This document shows, piece after piece, positions 9,679-19,424 of a stretch of DNA of 64,000 bases. A model generated the notes under the pieces. That model did no database searches, was not told the DNA's origin, and saw nothing but the letters and a program-made list of their open reading frames with translations. This DNA is from Limnoraphis robusta CS-951 (lineage in GTDB: Bacteria; Cyanobacteriota; Cyanobacteriia; Cyanobacteriales; Microcoleaceae): contig NZ_LATL02000068.1 of the NCBI RefSeq assembly GCF_000972705.2, positions 1-64,000 of the forward strand, read 5' to 3'. Within the stretch, counting starts at the first letter, position 1. Every line of letters starts with the position of its first letter. Both the position numbers and the translations under genes were made by a program.

Positions 9679-10032
9679 ATGTCTAATTCCGTAATTGTCT
9701 TGTTTTGGGTTGTGATTTTTATGATAACAATTCCTTGGTTGGTAAAAATTTTGACTGGCCGAAAAGAAGAAGCATTTTCTGAAATTATCTTTCTATTCAT
9801 CGGCTTACTAACTTTGTGGTTTGTGGGGGGTGCTATTGCTTTTGTAAGTGTACAATTAGACTTGATCTTTCAAACTTGGTTTGCACAGGTTCAACTCTCG
9901 GAAACACAAAAACAACTGATTCAAGGAGCCGCTTTAATTGTAGCGGCTGTATTGGTACTCAATATTGAAAAGATTTGGGCAAGGTTGAAACGTCTGTTCT
10001 CACAGATTTTAACTCGGGTTAAAAAGGACTAA
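9679..10032 (+). CDS. small membrane protein of unknown function
   Basis: A 117-residue protein with three predicted membrane segments: roughly residues 4-24, 36-62 and 82-100. It has a positively charged C-terminal tail ([16 protein letters not shown]). No domain is recognised. It converges on fumC, and the two stop codons overlap by 4 bp. A unique start cannot be argued beyond the ATG used here, which follows a weak GATGAT spacer. Confidence 0.6.
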   Translation: MSNSVIVLFWVVIFMITIPWLVKILTGRKEEAFSEIIFLFIGLLTLWFVGGAIAFVSVQLDLIFQTWFAQVQLSETQKQLIQGAALIVAAVLVLNIEKIWARLKRLFSQILTRVKKD

Positions 10033-11441
10033 ACATCGGGATAAGCCATCTGACGAGGAACGACAATTTGATCGAATTCTTCGGCTGTAATATAACCTAA
10101 TTCCAAACAAGCTTGTTTTAACGTTAGGTTTTTTTCGTGGGCGATATGGGCAACTTCTGCGGCTTTATCATAGCCTATTTTGGGGTTTAATGCGGTGACT
10201 AACATCAACGATTGTTCGACATATTGATTGATTCTTTCGGTATTAGGTTGCAAATCTACCAGCAGAAAATCGGTAAAATTGTTGCAGCTATCGGCTAAAA
10301 TATTAATCGATTGAATGAGATTAAAAATCATCATCGGTTTAAAGACATTTAACTCAAAATGTCCTTGAGATCCAGCAATTCCAATCGCGGTATCATACCC
10401 CATGACTTGAGCGGCTACCATCGTCATGGCTTCGCATTGGGTGGGGTTCACTTTTCCGGGCATAATCGAGGAACCGGGTTCATTTTCGGGTAAGATTAAT
10501 TCTCCTAAACCACAACGCGGCCCACTCCCTAAAAAGCGAATATCGTTAGCAATTTTCATCAGTGAACAGGCTAAGGTTTTTAACGCCCCGCTTGCCATCA
10601 CAATTGCATCATGGGCTGCCATTGCTGCAAATTTATTGGGTGCAGAAACAAAGGGTAATTCGGTGATTTCACTAATATATTGAGCGGTTTTTTCCGCAAA
10701 TCCTTTCCCAGCATTTAACCCCGTTCCGACTGCGGTTCCTCCTATGGCTAATTCATATAAATCGGGTAAAATACTCTCTATTCGCTTTAAGTTGGCATCA
10801 AGTTGTGCCACATAACCGGAGAATTCTTGTCCTAACGTTAGGGGAACTGCATCTTGTAAATGGGTACGACCAATTTTGACAATATCGGCAAATTCTTCTG
10901 ATTTTGCTTGCAGTTCATCCCGCATTTTTTGAACGTTGGGAATGAGGCGTTGATGAATGGCAATGGCGGCGGCGATGTGCATTGCTGTGGGGAAAGTATC
11001 ATTAGAAGATTGCGACATATTCACATGATCATTGGGATGAATTGGGGTTTTACTTCCCATTATTCCTCCGGCAATTTCTATCGCACGGTTGGCAATCACT
11101 TCGTTAACGTTCATATTACATTGAGTCCCGCTTCCAGTCATCCAAACCCGCAAGGGAAAATTCCCCTCTAATTTTCCTTCGATCACATCTTGGGCGGCTT
11201 GTTGGATTAGTTTTGCTTTATCTTCTGGAAGTTTTCCTAAGTTTTGGTTGGCTAAAGCCGCCGCTTTTTTGAGGATACAAAAAGCATTAATAACTTCGGA
11301 TGGAATATAATCATTTCCGATGGAAAAATAACGAAGCGATCGCTGTGTTTGCGCCCCCCAGTAACGAGTCGCAGGAACTTCGATTTCTCCCATGCTATCC
11401 CGTTCGACTCGAATTGAATTTGTAGCGTTTTCAGGGTTCAT
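10029..11441 (-). CDS. fumC: fumarate hydratase, class II
   Basis: A 470-residue protein, standard length for the iron-independent, homotetrameric fumarase that interconverts fumarate and malate in the cytosol. It carries the aspartase/fumarase superfamily signature [15 protein letters not shown] and the substrate-site regions [14 protein letters not shown] and [10 protein letters not shown]. The N-terminus ([13 protein letters not shown]) is typical. In cyanobacteria it feeds the open or branched TCA cycle and recycles fumarate from purine and arginine synthesis. It is monocistronic; its 3' end overlaps a convergent small membrane gene by 4 bp. Confidence 0.97.
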   Translation of the reverse strand: MNPENATNSIRVERDSMGEIEVPATRYWGAQTQRSLRYFSIGNDYIPSEVINAFCILKKAAALANQNLGKLPEDKAKLIQQAAQDVIEGKLEGNFPLRVWMTGSGTQCNMNVNEVIANRAIEIAGGIMGSKTPIHPNDHVNMSQSSNDTFPTAMHIAAAIAIHQRLIPNVQKMRDELQAKSEEFADIVKIGRTHLQDAVPLTLGQEFSGYVAQLDANLKRIESILPDLYELAIGGTAVGTGLNAGKGFAEKTAQYISEITELPFVSAPNKFAAMAAHDAIVMASGALKTLACSLMKIANDIRFLGSGPRCGLGELILPENEPGSSIMPGKVNPTQCEAMTMVAAQVMGYDTAIGIAGSQGHFELNVFKPMMIFNLIQSINILADSCNNFTDFLLVDLQPNTERINQYVEQSLMLVTALNPKIGYDKAAEVAHIAHEKNLTLKQACLELGYITAEEFDQIVVPRQMAYPDV

Positions 11442-11554
11442 TATTCCTATTGCTCCGAAGACGTGCTTAATAATGGCTAGTTTTATTTTTTATCATAAAA
11501 CGGGGTCAAGAGACGATTAAGAGAATCTGAAATCTAGAAATGCTGCATTCAACA

Positions 11555-11574
11555 GGGCAATTTATCAATTGCCC
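11555..11574. repeat. short palindrome, GGGCAATT stem
   Basis: A perfect 8-bp stem (GGGCAATT / AATTGCCC) around a 4-base loop, followed by CCTAC. It lies 17 bp past the smpB stop codon. A very similar element is found at 52779-52800. Such GGGGCAATT...CCTAC palindromes are common between cyanobacterial genes. Here it could aid smpB mRNA ending or stability, although no T-run follows on the minus strand. Confidence 0.7.
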
Positions 11575-11591
11575 CTACTAAATTTGGGATT

Positions 11592-12068
11592 TTAATATTG
11601 TTTCATTGCTCGTGCCATTGTTCGTTGATCATCGCGTTCTTTAATGGATTCTCGTTTATCGTGCAGTTTCTTACCGCGTCCAACCGCAATCTCGACTTTA
11701 ACTAATCCGTTTTTAAAGTACATTTTAGTCGGAACTAAAGTCAATCCTTTTTGTTCAACTAAACCGACAAGCTTATTAATTTCTCGACGATGTAATAATA
11801 ACTTACGAGTCCGGCGAGGTTCGTGGTTAAAATAAGCGCTCGTTTCATAGGGTGAAATGTGAATATTAAGCAGCCAGGCTTCCCCATTGCGAATTAAAGC
11901 AAAACCATCCTGCATATTCACCCGCCCTCCACGAATCGATTTCACTTCTGTTCCTTGAAGTTCGATTCCAGCTTGGTAGAATTCTAACAGTTCATAGAGA
12001 TGGCGGGCTTTGCGGTTATCGATGATAATTTTACGCCCTTCACTGTCATTTTTACTCATATCAATCAC
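11592..12068 (-). CDS. smpB: SsrA-binding protein SmpB
   Basis: A 158-residue protein that binds tmRNA and delivers it to stalled ribosomes for trans-translation. Diagnostic segments are [46 protein letters not shown] and the basic C-terminal tail with [17 protein letters not shown], which enters the ribosomal mRNA channel. A second in-frame ATG three codons in is possible as the start. No tmRNA gene is visible nearby. Confidence 0.97.
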   Translation of the reverse strand: MIDMSKNDSEGRKIIIDNRKARHLYELLEFYQAGIELQGTEVKSIRGGRVNMQDGFALIRNGEAWLLNIHISPYETSAYFNHEPRRTRKLLLHRREINKLVGLVEQKGLTLVPTKMYFKNGLVKVEIAVGRGKKLHDKRESIKERDDQRTMARAMKQY

Positions 12069-12302
12069 ACCTTAATCTTAGATCAATTCTTCAAATCTAT
12101 CTCCAGAGAGTGGTACCCTCCGAGAGAACTACAACCTTTGTCTAGAAAATATTAGCGACGATACCCAAATTCTCTCTAAGAGGGGATGAAATCAATCACG
12201 TAATACTTCTATCTTATAAGTATAGCGTTTACAGCGATTCAGGCAGGATTAAATCAAAAGAATAGAGAATCGGCTTGGTCAAAGGCAATATTAGGAGGAT
12301 TT

Positions 12303-12974
12303 ATGATTCACGAACAATTACAATATCTTAAAAATACAAAACTGCTGGGTGCAATCTGCGGAAGTTTACTGTTAGGTTTGCCTTTTATCCCTAAAGTAGC
12401 CTCTGCTCAACCTGCGGAAAAACCTGATTATTGCTTTGATGACTTTTATCAAGAGCCTTTGAATAGCATGGTTAGAGTTCCGCCTGGATGTCCTGCAAAT
12501 GATTACACTCAAGAAGTTGATATCGAGGAAGAATTAGAGACAGAAACCAATAGTCGCCAGAGGGAGATGAATACTAACACTCGACAAGATAATCGACAAT
12601 ATAACCGTCCGGGTCGAGTCGGTGTCATTCAACCGCCAATGCCTGCTGATCAAATGAGAACGATGGGCAATATTAACGTCAATGGTAGTACGGTTAATGT
12701 TACTTTAAATAATGATACCAATGCCAACATTACTTATCAAGTCATCGGACAGACAAATGATCGATTGCTTTCCGGAGGAAATGAAGCAGAACTTTTGAAT
12801 TTACCTTTACCTATAACCATTACAGTTCAACGAGAAGATAGTGGACTTATCGATATTAAAAACCAGGTTTCTGAAGATGGAGAAGTCAGTTTTTCTTTGG
12901 AAGAAGAAGGCAACTCAAGCGCAAGTCAGCTAACAATTCGTATTCAAGAAGACGGTACTATTTTTGCGTACTAA
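12303..12974 (+). CDS. exported protein of unknown function
   Basis: A 223-residue protein with an N-terminal signal peptide: basic start, hydrophobic LLGAICGSLLLGLPFIP, and a likely cut after VASAQ near residue 36. The middle is Asn/Arg/Gln-rich and low in complexity (residues 75-105). The C-terminal part (NINVNGSTVNVTLNN onwards) looks like a beta-rich domain. A very strong Shine-Dalgarno (AGGAGG) stands 6 bp before the ATG. Only two Cys are present, both in the mature N-terminal part. No family is recognised, but secretion is well supported. Confidence 0.7.
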   Translation: MIHEQLQYLKNTKLLGAICGSLLLGLPFIPKVASAQPAEKPDYCFDDFYQEPLNSMVRVPPGCPANDYTQEVDIEEELETETNSRQREMNTNTRQDNRQYNRPGRVGVIQPPMPADQMRTMGNINVNGSTVNVTLNNDTNANITYQVIGQTNDRLLSGGNEAELLNLPLPITITVQREDSGLIDIKNQVSEDGEVSFSLEEEGNSSASQLTIRIQEDGTIFAY

Positions 12975-13005
12975 TGAATCGAATTTTTAGACGGGGATAG
13001 AAAGA

Positions 13006-13599
13006 ATGCAAACGCTTTTAACGCTGGAAGTTCGCTGGTTTGAGTCGGGTAAAATTCCACAAGTGATCGAAAAATGGTTTACAACGGCTTGTCCGGGCGA
13101 ACTTTCCAGCCCTCCCGAGGAGCGTCAAGATCAATATTTTTATACGCCAGGGTGTGAAAGCCTAAATCTAAAACTGCGTCAAGGCAAGCTTGAATTAAAA
13201 TGGCGTCAAACTGAACTGGGAATTTATTCGTTTGCGGAGAAGGGTTGGCAAGGTCGAGTCGAACGCTGGCAAAAATGGAGTTATCAAGAATCGATTCCCT
13301 CAAATTTTATTCAAGCTTTAGAAGCGGCTGATCAACCTGTGGTTCCTGTTAGGAAAAAGCGTTCCCAACGTGATTATAACGGTGTGGCTTGTGAACTGAC
13401 TCAACTCCAATTTGATGAGCATCAATTTTGGTGGAGTTTAGGGTTTGAAATGGAAGAAACCCCGACCCAGGGAAAAACTCATTTTGAAGAAATGGTCAGC
13501 CAAGTCACGAAAACCTATCCCGAAACCGCCTTTAATCTTGCTCATTCTCGTGCTTATCCCAGTTGGCTATTACAAGAGGTTTTTGCCCTTAGTCGTTAA
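13006..13599 (+). CDS. CYTH-like domain protein
   Basis: A 197-residue cytosolic protein. The pattern of alternating charged residues on beta strands (LTLEVRWFE at the start, LNLKLRQGKLELKWRQ near residue 55, RVERWQKWS near 85) matches the triphosphate-tunnel CYTH fold. Members bind triphosphates or polyphosphate through such inward-facing Arg, Lys and Glu. The usual N-terminal EIERKF signature is not clear, so catalysis is uncertain. It begins 32 bp after the exported-protein gene and may be co-transcribed with it. Confidence 0.5.
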   Translation: MQTLLTLEVRWFESGKIPQVIEKWFTTACPGELSSPPEERQDQYFYTPGCESLNLKLRQGKLELKWRQTELGIYSFAEKGWQGRVERWQKWSYQESIPSNFIQALEAADQPVVPVRKKRSQRDYNGVACELTQLQFDEHQFWWSLGFEMEETPTQGKTHFEEMVSQVTKTYPETAFNLAHSRAYPSWLLQEVFALSR

Positions 13600-13620
13600 G
13601 ATGCTAGCCCTCTTTTATAT

Positions 13621-13638
13621 CTCTACTAAAAAGTAGAG
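13621..13638 (+). terminator. hairpin after the CYTH-like gene
   Basis: Perfect 7-bp stem CTCTACT/AGTAGAG with an AAAA loop, 22 bp past the CYTH-like stop codon. Only three T residues follow, so it is a weak candidate for an intrinsic terminator. Confidence 0.4.
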
Positions 13639-13672
13639 TTTCATTGAAAATTTCATCTACATTTTTAGCATA

Positions 13673-13849
13673 ATGATTCATTTAATTCAGATACCCACAC
13701 CCCCACCTGTTCCGGCACCTGCGCCCCAACCCGTTCCCGCGCCGATACCGCAACCCGTTCCCGCGCCGATACCGCAACCCGTTCCCGCGCCGATACCGCA
13801 ACCTGTTCCCGCGCCGATACCGCAACCTGTTCCCGCGCCGATACCTTAA
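13673..13849 (+). repeat. 24-bp tandem repeat encoding a proline-rich octapeptide
   Basis: From about 13718 a 24-bp unit (CCCGTTCCCGCGCCGATACC plus CGCAA at the joints) is repeated five times with a few C/T changes. On the plus strand it lies inside a 58-codon ORF from ATG 13673 to TAA 13849, giving a [12 protein letters not shown] octapeptide repeat. There is no convincing Shine-Dalgarno and no signal peptide. The minus strand is also open over the repeat, because a 24-bp period preserves every frame. The substitutions are synonymous for Pro on the plus strand (CCC/CCT), which slightly favours that strand as once coding. It may be a tail lost from a larger gene. Confidence 0.55.
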
Positions 13850-13942
13850 CCGATACCAAAACCCATTTCTTCAAGCCTGACGGTAACGAAGACCGATATA
13901 ATAACACGGTAGTCTGATCGCAAGCAAGCACTGTAAGCCAAA

Positions 13943-14803
13943 ATGGGAACGATTTGGGAACTGGACTTTTATAGCCGTCCACTGCGCGATGAAGAAGGTA
14001 AAAAGGTTTGGGAAGTTGTAATTTGTCAGACTCCCTTAGAAATTAGCGATCGCGCCGAGTCATTATTTCGCTATACTCAATTTTGCCCCAGTACCGAAGT
14101 GAATTCAATTTGGTTGCAGGGAGCCATTCAAGAAGCAATAGAAAAAGCCTCTGAACCTCCGCAACGAATTCGTTTTTTTCGGCGTCCGATGGCGAATATG
14201 ATTTTAAAAGCCTGTAAAGAATTGTCGATTCCGGCGGCGGCGAGTCGGCGTACTTATGCCTTGTTTCAATGGTTACAAGAACGCATGGATCAATTTTATC
14301 CAAGCTTACCCAACTATCAGGAAACGAGTAGTCCTTCGGTGCAATTTTCGCCCTCTCCACCGCAGCGTTTACCGGATGCTTTGCAGGGAGATAAATGGGC
14401 ATTTGTGAGTTTAGAAGCCAGTGCGTTTAAAGATATGTCGGAATGGGATATTGGTTTTGGTGAAGCGTTTGGTTTGCCGATGGTGGGTTTGAGCGAAGAA
14501 ACACTAATTCCGGGTTTAATTGTGTATTCGTCACGGGCGACACCGTTAGCGGCTTGGATGTCGGGTTTAGAATTGGCTTATTTACGATTGGATAAAAGTG
14601 ATCGTCCCAGTTTGTTGTTGGAAACGGGAGAAAATGACAGTTGGATTTTAGCGAATTTAACTGATGCGGCAACTCAAGGGGAAGCTGAACAGTTTGAAGA
14701 AGCGAAACGGAATGCTAAAAATGTTCATTTTCTAGCAGTTCAGTCTGACCCCAATTCTGAGTCTTTTGCCGGACTTTGGATGTTGCAAGAACTGAATTTT
14801 TAG
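13943..14803 (+). CDS. Tab2/Atab2 family RNA-binding protein (DUF1092)
   Basis: A 286-residue protein starting MGTIWELDFYSRPLRDEEGK, the hallmark of the Tab2/Atab2 family. In algae and plants, members bind the 5' leader of photosystem mRNAs (psaB in Chlamydomonas) and promote translation. Cyanobacterial homologues are probably involved in photosystem biogenesis, though less is known. The conserved C-terminal region (FGLPMVGLSEETLIPGLIVYSSRA) is present, and the length is normal. It converges on the sensor kinase gene, with the stop codons overlapping by 4 bp. Confidence 0.9.
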   Translation: MGTIWELDFYSRPLRDEEGKKVWEVVICQTPLEISDRAESLFRYTQFCPSTEVNSIWLQGAIQEAIEKASEPPQRIRFFRRPMANMILKACKELSIPAAASRRTYALFQWLQERMDQFYPSLPNYQETSSPSVQFSPSPPQRLPDALQGDKWAFVSLEASAFKDMSEWDIGFGEAFGLPMVGLSEETLIPGLIVYSSRATPLAAWMSGLELAYLRLDKSDRPSLLLETGENDSWILANLTDAATQGEAEQFEEAKRNAKNVHFLAVQSDPNSESFAGLWMLQELNF

Positions 14804-17800
14804 ACTAAATGTTCAGTGATCGCCGTAATTTTATCAAACCTAAAATCTTCAATTATTGTTGTTAAAGTTGCGGCGAGTTCAGCATGAGATTCAGGGATTT
14901 GAGTGATCAAATTATTCATCCAAGCGTCATCCCCTCGGACTGCTGCTTGATGCAATTGTTCGAGCCATTCTAGAGGCATAATCTTTAAGGTTTCGGGTGT
15001 GATCTCCACTAGAGAAACAGACGACTGAGAGGTAATATCAGGCGTTTCATAAATATATCGAACACCTAAATGAGTAGCGATTTTTTCTAACAGTTCTAGG
15101 GGTTGAAAGGGTTTGTGAAGAATATCATCACATCCGGCGGCAAATATTGCCTGTTCATCCTGAGATAAAGCACTCGCCGTTAAAGCAATAATAATCGTAT
15201 TTTTTCCTGCGGGTTTAGCTTTAATATGTTGAGTGGCTTGATAACCATCCATGACAGGCATTCGGATATCCATCCAGATTAAATGGGGAGAATATTGTTC
15301 CCATTGGGTGATGGCTTCTAAACCATTTTCCGCTTCAAAAACGTTAAATCCTAAAGGTTGTAAAAGTTGACGAACTAATAAGCGATTTTCGGGGATTTCA
15401 TCAACGACTAAAATTCGATATTGGGGTTGATCTGCTGCAAGAGCAATCACTTTGTTTTTGGGTTTTGGGATGACAACTTCATCGGCTTTAACGGTTTTGA
15501 GTTGAATATTAAATTGAAATAGGCTTCCTTTTCCTAACTGGCTACTGACTGAAATATCGCCTCCCATCAGTTGAATAAATTTTCGACTAATAGATAAGCC
15601 TAAGCCTGTTCCTTGTTGAGATTGTCTTCCGGCAGACGTTTGTACAAAAGCATCAAATAATTGATCAATTTCTTCCGGTGCGATTCCGGCTCCCGTATCT
15701 TCGACTTCAAAAATTAGGGTGTTGGGTTGTTGGAAATTCTGACTTCTCACTCGCAGTGTTACACTTCCTTTGTCGGTGAATTTAATCGCATTTCCGATCA
15801 GATTAATTAGAACTTGTCGCAATTTTTTTTCATCTGCTTTGATATATTGAGGAATATCATAACGTTCAAAAAATAGTTTAATCTGTTTAGCCTCGGCTCT
15901 GATTTTGAGCATTTCTTCTAAAGTCTCTAGCAGGAAGTATAAATCAAAGGATTTTTCATCAAGAGCAATTTTTCCGGCTTCTATTTTAGATAAATCGAGA
16001 AGATCATTAATTAAACTCAGAAGATGTTCTCCACTGCGGTTAATAATTTCTAATTCTTTAGAGGCTGTCGCAAAGATGGGATTTTTAGCCATCAGTTGAC
16101 TGAACCCTAAAATGGCATTCAGGGGGGTTCTCAATTCGTGACTCATATTGGCGAGAAATGTACTTTTGGCTCGGTTTGCTGCATCGGCATTTTTTCGAGC
16201 GGTTTCTAACTCGATGTTTTGAGCTTGTAACTGAGCTTCAACCTGTTTGCGATCCGTGATATCATTACTGGTAGATAGAAGATATTGTTCGCCATTTATC
16301 TCAATAAAATCCGCCGATAATAATGCCGTTCTGATCTCTCCAGATTTCGTGCGAAAATCAAGTTCATAGTTGCGAAGTTCGCCCTGTTCTGCTAGAGTTT
16401 GATAAAATTTATCATAGTCTTCTTGACTCACCCAGAGATTGAGATTTAACGAGTTTTTACCTAATATTTCTTCGTGACTATAACCTGTTAACTGACAAAA
16501 GCTTTCATTGACATCAAAATAACTGCGATCACTCAGGCGATTGATAATAATCGGATTTGGTGTATTGCGAAAAGCTTTTGAAAATTTTTGTTCAGACTGC
16601 TTAAGTTGGTGAGTGTTTTCAGTTACTTTTTGTTCTAAATTGTGAGAATATTGTTCAAGTTTATGATAAGATTTCTGAAGCTGTTGACTCATTTGGTTAA
16701 ATGCAGTCGCTAAAATATTAAATTCTTTAACCGGATTATTTTCAAGAGTTTGATTCCAGTTTCCACCGGATAACCCCTGAGCGACTTTACTCAGTTGAAT
16801 AATCGGTTGAGTCAGTTGACGACTGGTGATCATTCCAAGAGTAATCGCAATTCCTAATGCACCCAAACACAGTAAAATTGTGGTTCGAGTATTAGCCTGA
16901 ATTTGTTCCATAAAATCCGCTTCAGGAACTACGACAACAATCAACCAATTCAAACCAAACTCATCGGTAAAGGGAACAACTTGAAGAAATTCTTCTTTTC
17001 CTTTGTGAATAAACTTCAGTTGATGAGGACTTTTAATCTTATTGAAATCATTAAAGTTTTTAACTAAATGTTCAACTGTAGCGGTAATCAAAGAGTCACC
17101 ACTATTCGCTGCTTTCATTTGTACAGCTTTATTATCCTGGAGGGTAAAAACGTCTTCTAAAGTCGAAGAAGCAATTAAAAATCCCTGACGATCAATAATA
17201 AAGATTTTTCCATATTTGCCAATTTTTTGTTGACGGAGAAATTCATTAAACTCTTGAAAGCTGACATCAGCACCCGTGACGCCAATAATTTGATTTTGAT
17301 TATTCTTAATTGGATGCACAAACGTTAAACTTAAACCCGTATTATCAAACCCATTATAGATCTCTGTCCAGGTCTGTTTACCTGCTTTAAGAGCGGCTTG
17401 ATACCAAGGACGAACGACAGGATTGTAGGGAATTGTCGATGCTTTTAACCGTTTTCCTAACTTTCCTTGCTCGTCTATAGCATAAGTGTAGATTAATCCC
17501 TTTGTAGTTTGATCTTTAATATCAATGCTTAAAAATTTATCTTGATGACGAGCAATTCCCATATAATTTCCCTGAGCTGTTCCAAACTGAATAAAATTAA
17601 CGGTATCAAAAATCTGTATTTGTTGCAAAATTCGACGCTGTAGTTCTGAAGTATTTTGTAAATCTAACTCTCCAGATAGAACAGCTTTTTCATTAATTTC
17701 AGTCACCAGTTTAGGCGTTTCTAGAAAAGAATAAAGCTTTTGTTCAATGCGATCGCTGACTTCATCCTGTAACTGATTCACCAGTTTATTCACTGCTTTT

Positions 17801-17949
17801 TCTCCATTCAGCCAGGAAAGATATCCCGTCAGTCCGACAATGGCTAACATTTGCAATACAAATGGAACGGTCAAAAGCGTTCGTAAGGAAACTTGACCGA
17901 ACAGTTTACTAATGAGAGAGTTGAGAGACAAAATTCTAGGAGTGACCAT
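14800..17949 (-). CDS. hybrid sensor histidine kinase with periplasmic Cache sensor, PAS and receiver
   Basis: A 1049-residue membrane kinase. Domain order: membrane segment near residues 20-45; large periplasmic double-Cache-like sensor (about 50-345, with RPWYQAALKAGKQTWTEIY); second membrane segment near 355-375; HAMP linker; coiled coil; PAS (about 455-565); HisKA with phospho-accepting His604 in NMSHELRTP; HATPase_c with DTGAGI and GTGLGLSIS; receiver (about 840-960) with phospho-acceptor Asp in WMDIRMPVMDG and Lys in LHKPF. The last 70 residues are helical but lack a clear Hpt His. The ligand is unknown; Cache sensors usually bind amino or organic acids. No cognate regulator gene is adjacent. 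Confidence 0.93.
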   Translation of the reverse strand: MVTPRILSLNSLISKLFGQVSLRTLLTVPFVLQMLAIVGLTGYLSWLNGEKAVNKLVNQLQDEVSDRIEQKLYSFLETPKLVTEINEKAVLSGELDLQNTSELQRRILQQIQIFDTVNFIQFGTAQGNYMGIARHQDKFLSIDIKDQTTKGLIYTYAIDEQGKLGKRLKASTIPYNPVVRPWYQAALKAGKQTWTEIYNGFDNTGLSLTFVHPIKNNQNQIIGVTGADVSFQEFNEFLRQQKIGKYGKIFIIDRQGFLIASSTLEDVFTLQDNKAVQMKAANSGDSLITATVEHLVKNFNDFNKIKSPHQLKFIHKGKEEFLQVVPFTDEFGLNWLIVVVVPEADFMEQIQANTRTTILLCLGALGIAITLGMITSRQLTQPIIQLSKVAQGLSGGNWNQTLENNPVKEFNILATAFNQMSQQLQKSYHKLEQYSHNLEQKVTENTHQLKQSEQKFSKAFRNTPNPIIINRLSDRSYFDVNESFCQLTGYSHEEILGKNSLNLNLWVSQEDYDKFYQTLAEQGELRNYELDFRTKSGEIRTALLSADFIEINGEQYLLSTSNDITDRKQVEAQLQAQNIELETARKNADAANRAKSTFLANMSHELRTPLNAILGFSQLMAKNPIFATASKELEIINRSGEHLLSLINDLLDLSKIEAGKIALDEKSFDLYFLLETLEEMLKIRAEAKQIKLFFERYDIPQYIKADEKKLRQVLINLIGNAIKFTDKGSVTLRVRSQNFQQPNTLIFEVEDTGAGIAPEEIDQLFDAFVQTSAGRQSQQGTGLGLSISRKFIQLMGGDISVSSQLGKGSLFQFNIQLKTVKADEVVIPKPKNKVIALAADQPQYRILVVDEIPENRLLVRQLLQPLGFNVFEAENGLEAITQWEQYSPHLIWMDIRMPVMDGYQATQHIKAKPAGKNTIIIALTASALSQDEQAIFAAGCDDILHKPFQPLELLEKIATHLGVRYIYETPDITSQSSVSLVEITPETLKIMPLEWLEQLHQAAVRGDDAWMNNLITQIPESHAELAATLTTIIEDFRFDKITAITEHLV

Positions 17950-18036
17950 ATCGAAAAAATTTATCAGGTCTAAAAGTGGAATGTTTAATAATTGTATTAG
18001 GCTAATTTTTACGAGAGCTTTGTGAAGATAAAACTC

Positions 18037-19245
18037 TTATAAATTTAGCCATTGATTGAGTATTTTATAGATGCTGACTAATCCCCGGATGTGGGATTTA
18101 TCGGAACGTCCGTAGAGAAAATCAGACAAACTAATCTGATAATTTTGTTGAACTGCTAAATCTAGCCATAGATTGTTAAACACTTGTCCAGAAAGATAAT
18201 CAGGAACGTTTTCTTGATAGTAGGAATAGCTATCTAAACAGGTGTTCATAAAATTCTTACGTCCCCGATGTTTAAGATAGGCTAGGCGAGGTTTAAAGGC
18301 GGTTGGATGTTCTAGGACTGTATGAATCGTATCCGCTAAAGATTCAGGCTCGAACTTCGCATATAGACCCGCTCCTTCAGGAAATGCGCCATCTTGACCC
18401 CGCACATATTGGTTAAACTCCTGAAAACAAATTACCGGAACATTACAACTCATCGCCTCACTGAGAAAGCGATTTTTTCCTTCTAAAAGAGAACCTAAAA
18501 CACCAACTTTTGACCGAGAATAATAAACAGGCATTTCTTTATAATACTCAGCCCGAGGAACTAAATCAATATATTCAAATGGATCACCTAATATCGCTTC
18601 AATTTGTTGCCATTCATGGCGAGCATGAGAATCCAGTTTATCAATTCCTTGAAAATTTTGAAAACCCGGAATCAAAGTCATCTTGATTTTTTTTCCATAC
18701 TTCTGATGATAAATTTTCAACGCTTTAGCGATCATCGGAAGATTTTTTTCTGCTGATAATCGAGAAACACACAACACATCAATATCTTTTTGAGCAACAG
18801 GTTTAGGAGCGATCACATATTCATTGATAAAATCTGAGTCATAACAAGAAATCATAATTTTTTTAGCTCGTTCAGGATAGGTTTTACAAAACCAAGCATT
18901 GCGATGAGGATTATCATAAAGAGAAGAGTAGGAATCAGCAGTATTTGACCAGGGAAAAGCCGCATACATTGAATAAGCATGAGCAAAAAAATATTCTGAC
19001 AGTTGCGGTAAGACTTTATTCAACAAATCGACGGATTCACTCAAATAAAAACCTTTAATTAACCGTCCTTCGTATCGAACGGGAGGTAAAACCACAAAAA
19101 AACTGATGGTATTGAAGCGTTCGGGTTGATTTTCAAAAATTTCATAGGTGTAAGCATCCAAATCGGCATAAATTTCTTCAAGAGGTTTATTCACATTCGG
19201 ATTGTGAAAATATTGGCGCAGACGTTCGTAATTTCCTTGTCCCAT
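18037..19245 (-). CDS. glycosyltransferase, GT4-like
   Basis: A 402-residue cytosolic protein without membrane segments. The C-terminal half has the Rossmann-type nucleotide-sugar domain of group 1 transferases: DVLCVSRLSAEKNLPMIAKAL near residue 180 begins it, and KVGVLGSLLEGKNRFLSEAMSCNVPVI near 275 matches the conserved E-x7-E region contacting the donor. The N-terminal acceptor domain is not recognised. It is divergently placed from the GT2-fusion gene, so both may serve the same surface glycan or glycolipid. Donor and acceptor cannot be told. Confidence 0.75.
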   Translation of the reverse strand: MGQGNYERLRQYFHNPNVNKPLEEIYADLDAYTYEIFENQPERFNTISFFVVLPPVRYEGRLIKGFYLSESVDLLNKVLPQLSEYFFAHAYSMYAAFPWSNTADSYSSLYDNPHRNAWFCKTYPERAKKIMISCYDSDFINEYVIAPKPVAQKDIDVLCVSRLSAEKNLPMIAKALKIYHQKYGKKIKMTLIPGFQNFQGIDKLDSHARHEWQQIEAILGDPFEYIDLVPRAEYYKEMPVYYSRSKVGVLGSLLEGKNRFLSEAMSCNVPVICFQEFNQYVRGQDGAFPEGAGLYAKFEPESLADTIHTVLEHPTAFKPRLAYLKHRGRKNFMNTCLDSYSYYQENVPDYLSGQVFNNLWLDLAVQQNYQISLSDFLYGRSDKSHIRGLVSIYKILNQWLNL

Positions 19246-19424
19246 AAACTTTAAGAATTTGTGATTAAAATTAAGTGATACAGTCGCTTGATTGTTAAGG
19301 CACTACATAAAAAAATGAATTTGTCAACTAGCTGACTCAGTTAAAGTTAAACTGTTTCTCAGGTAAAACTCATCTGACTCATCTTAAATGAAAACTGTAA
19401 TTCATTTTAATTTAGCATAAATTT

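Noticed and set aside
13665..13982. A 105-codon minus-strand frame with repeated VSARERVA peptide
   Set aside because: It is the antisense of the 24-bp proline-rich repeat, and it overlaps the start of the Tab2 gene.
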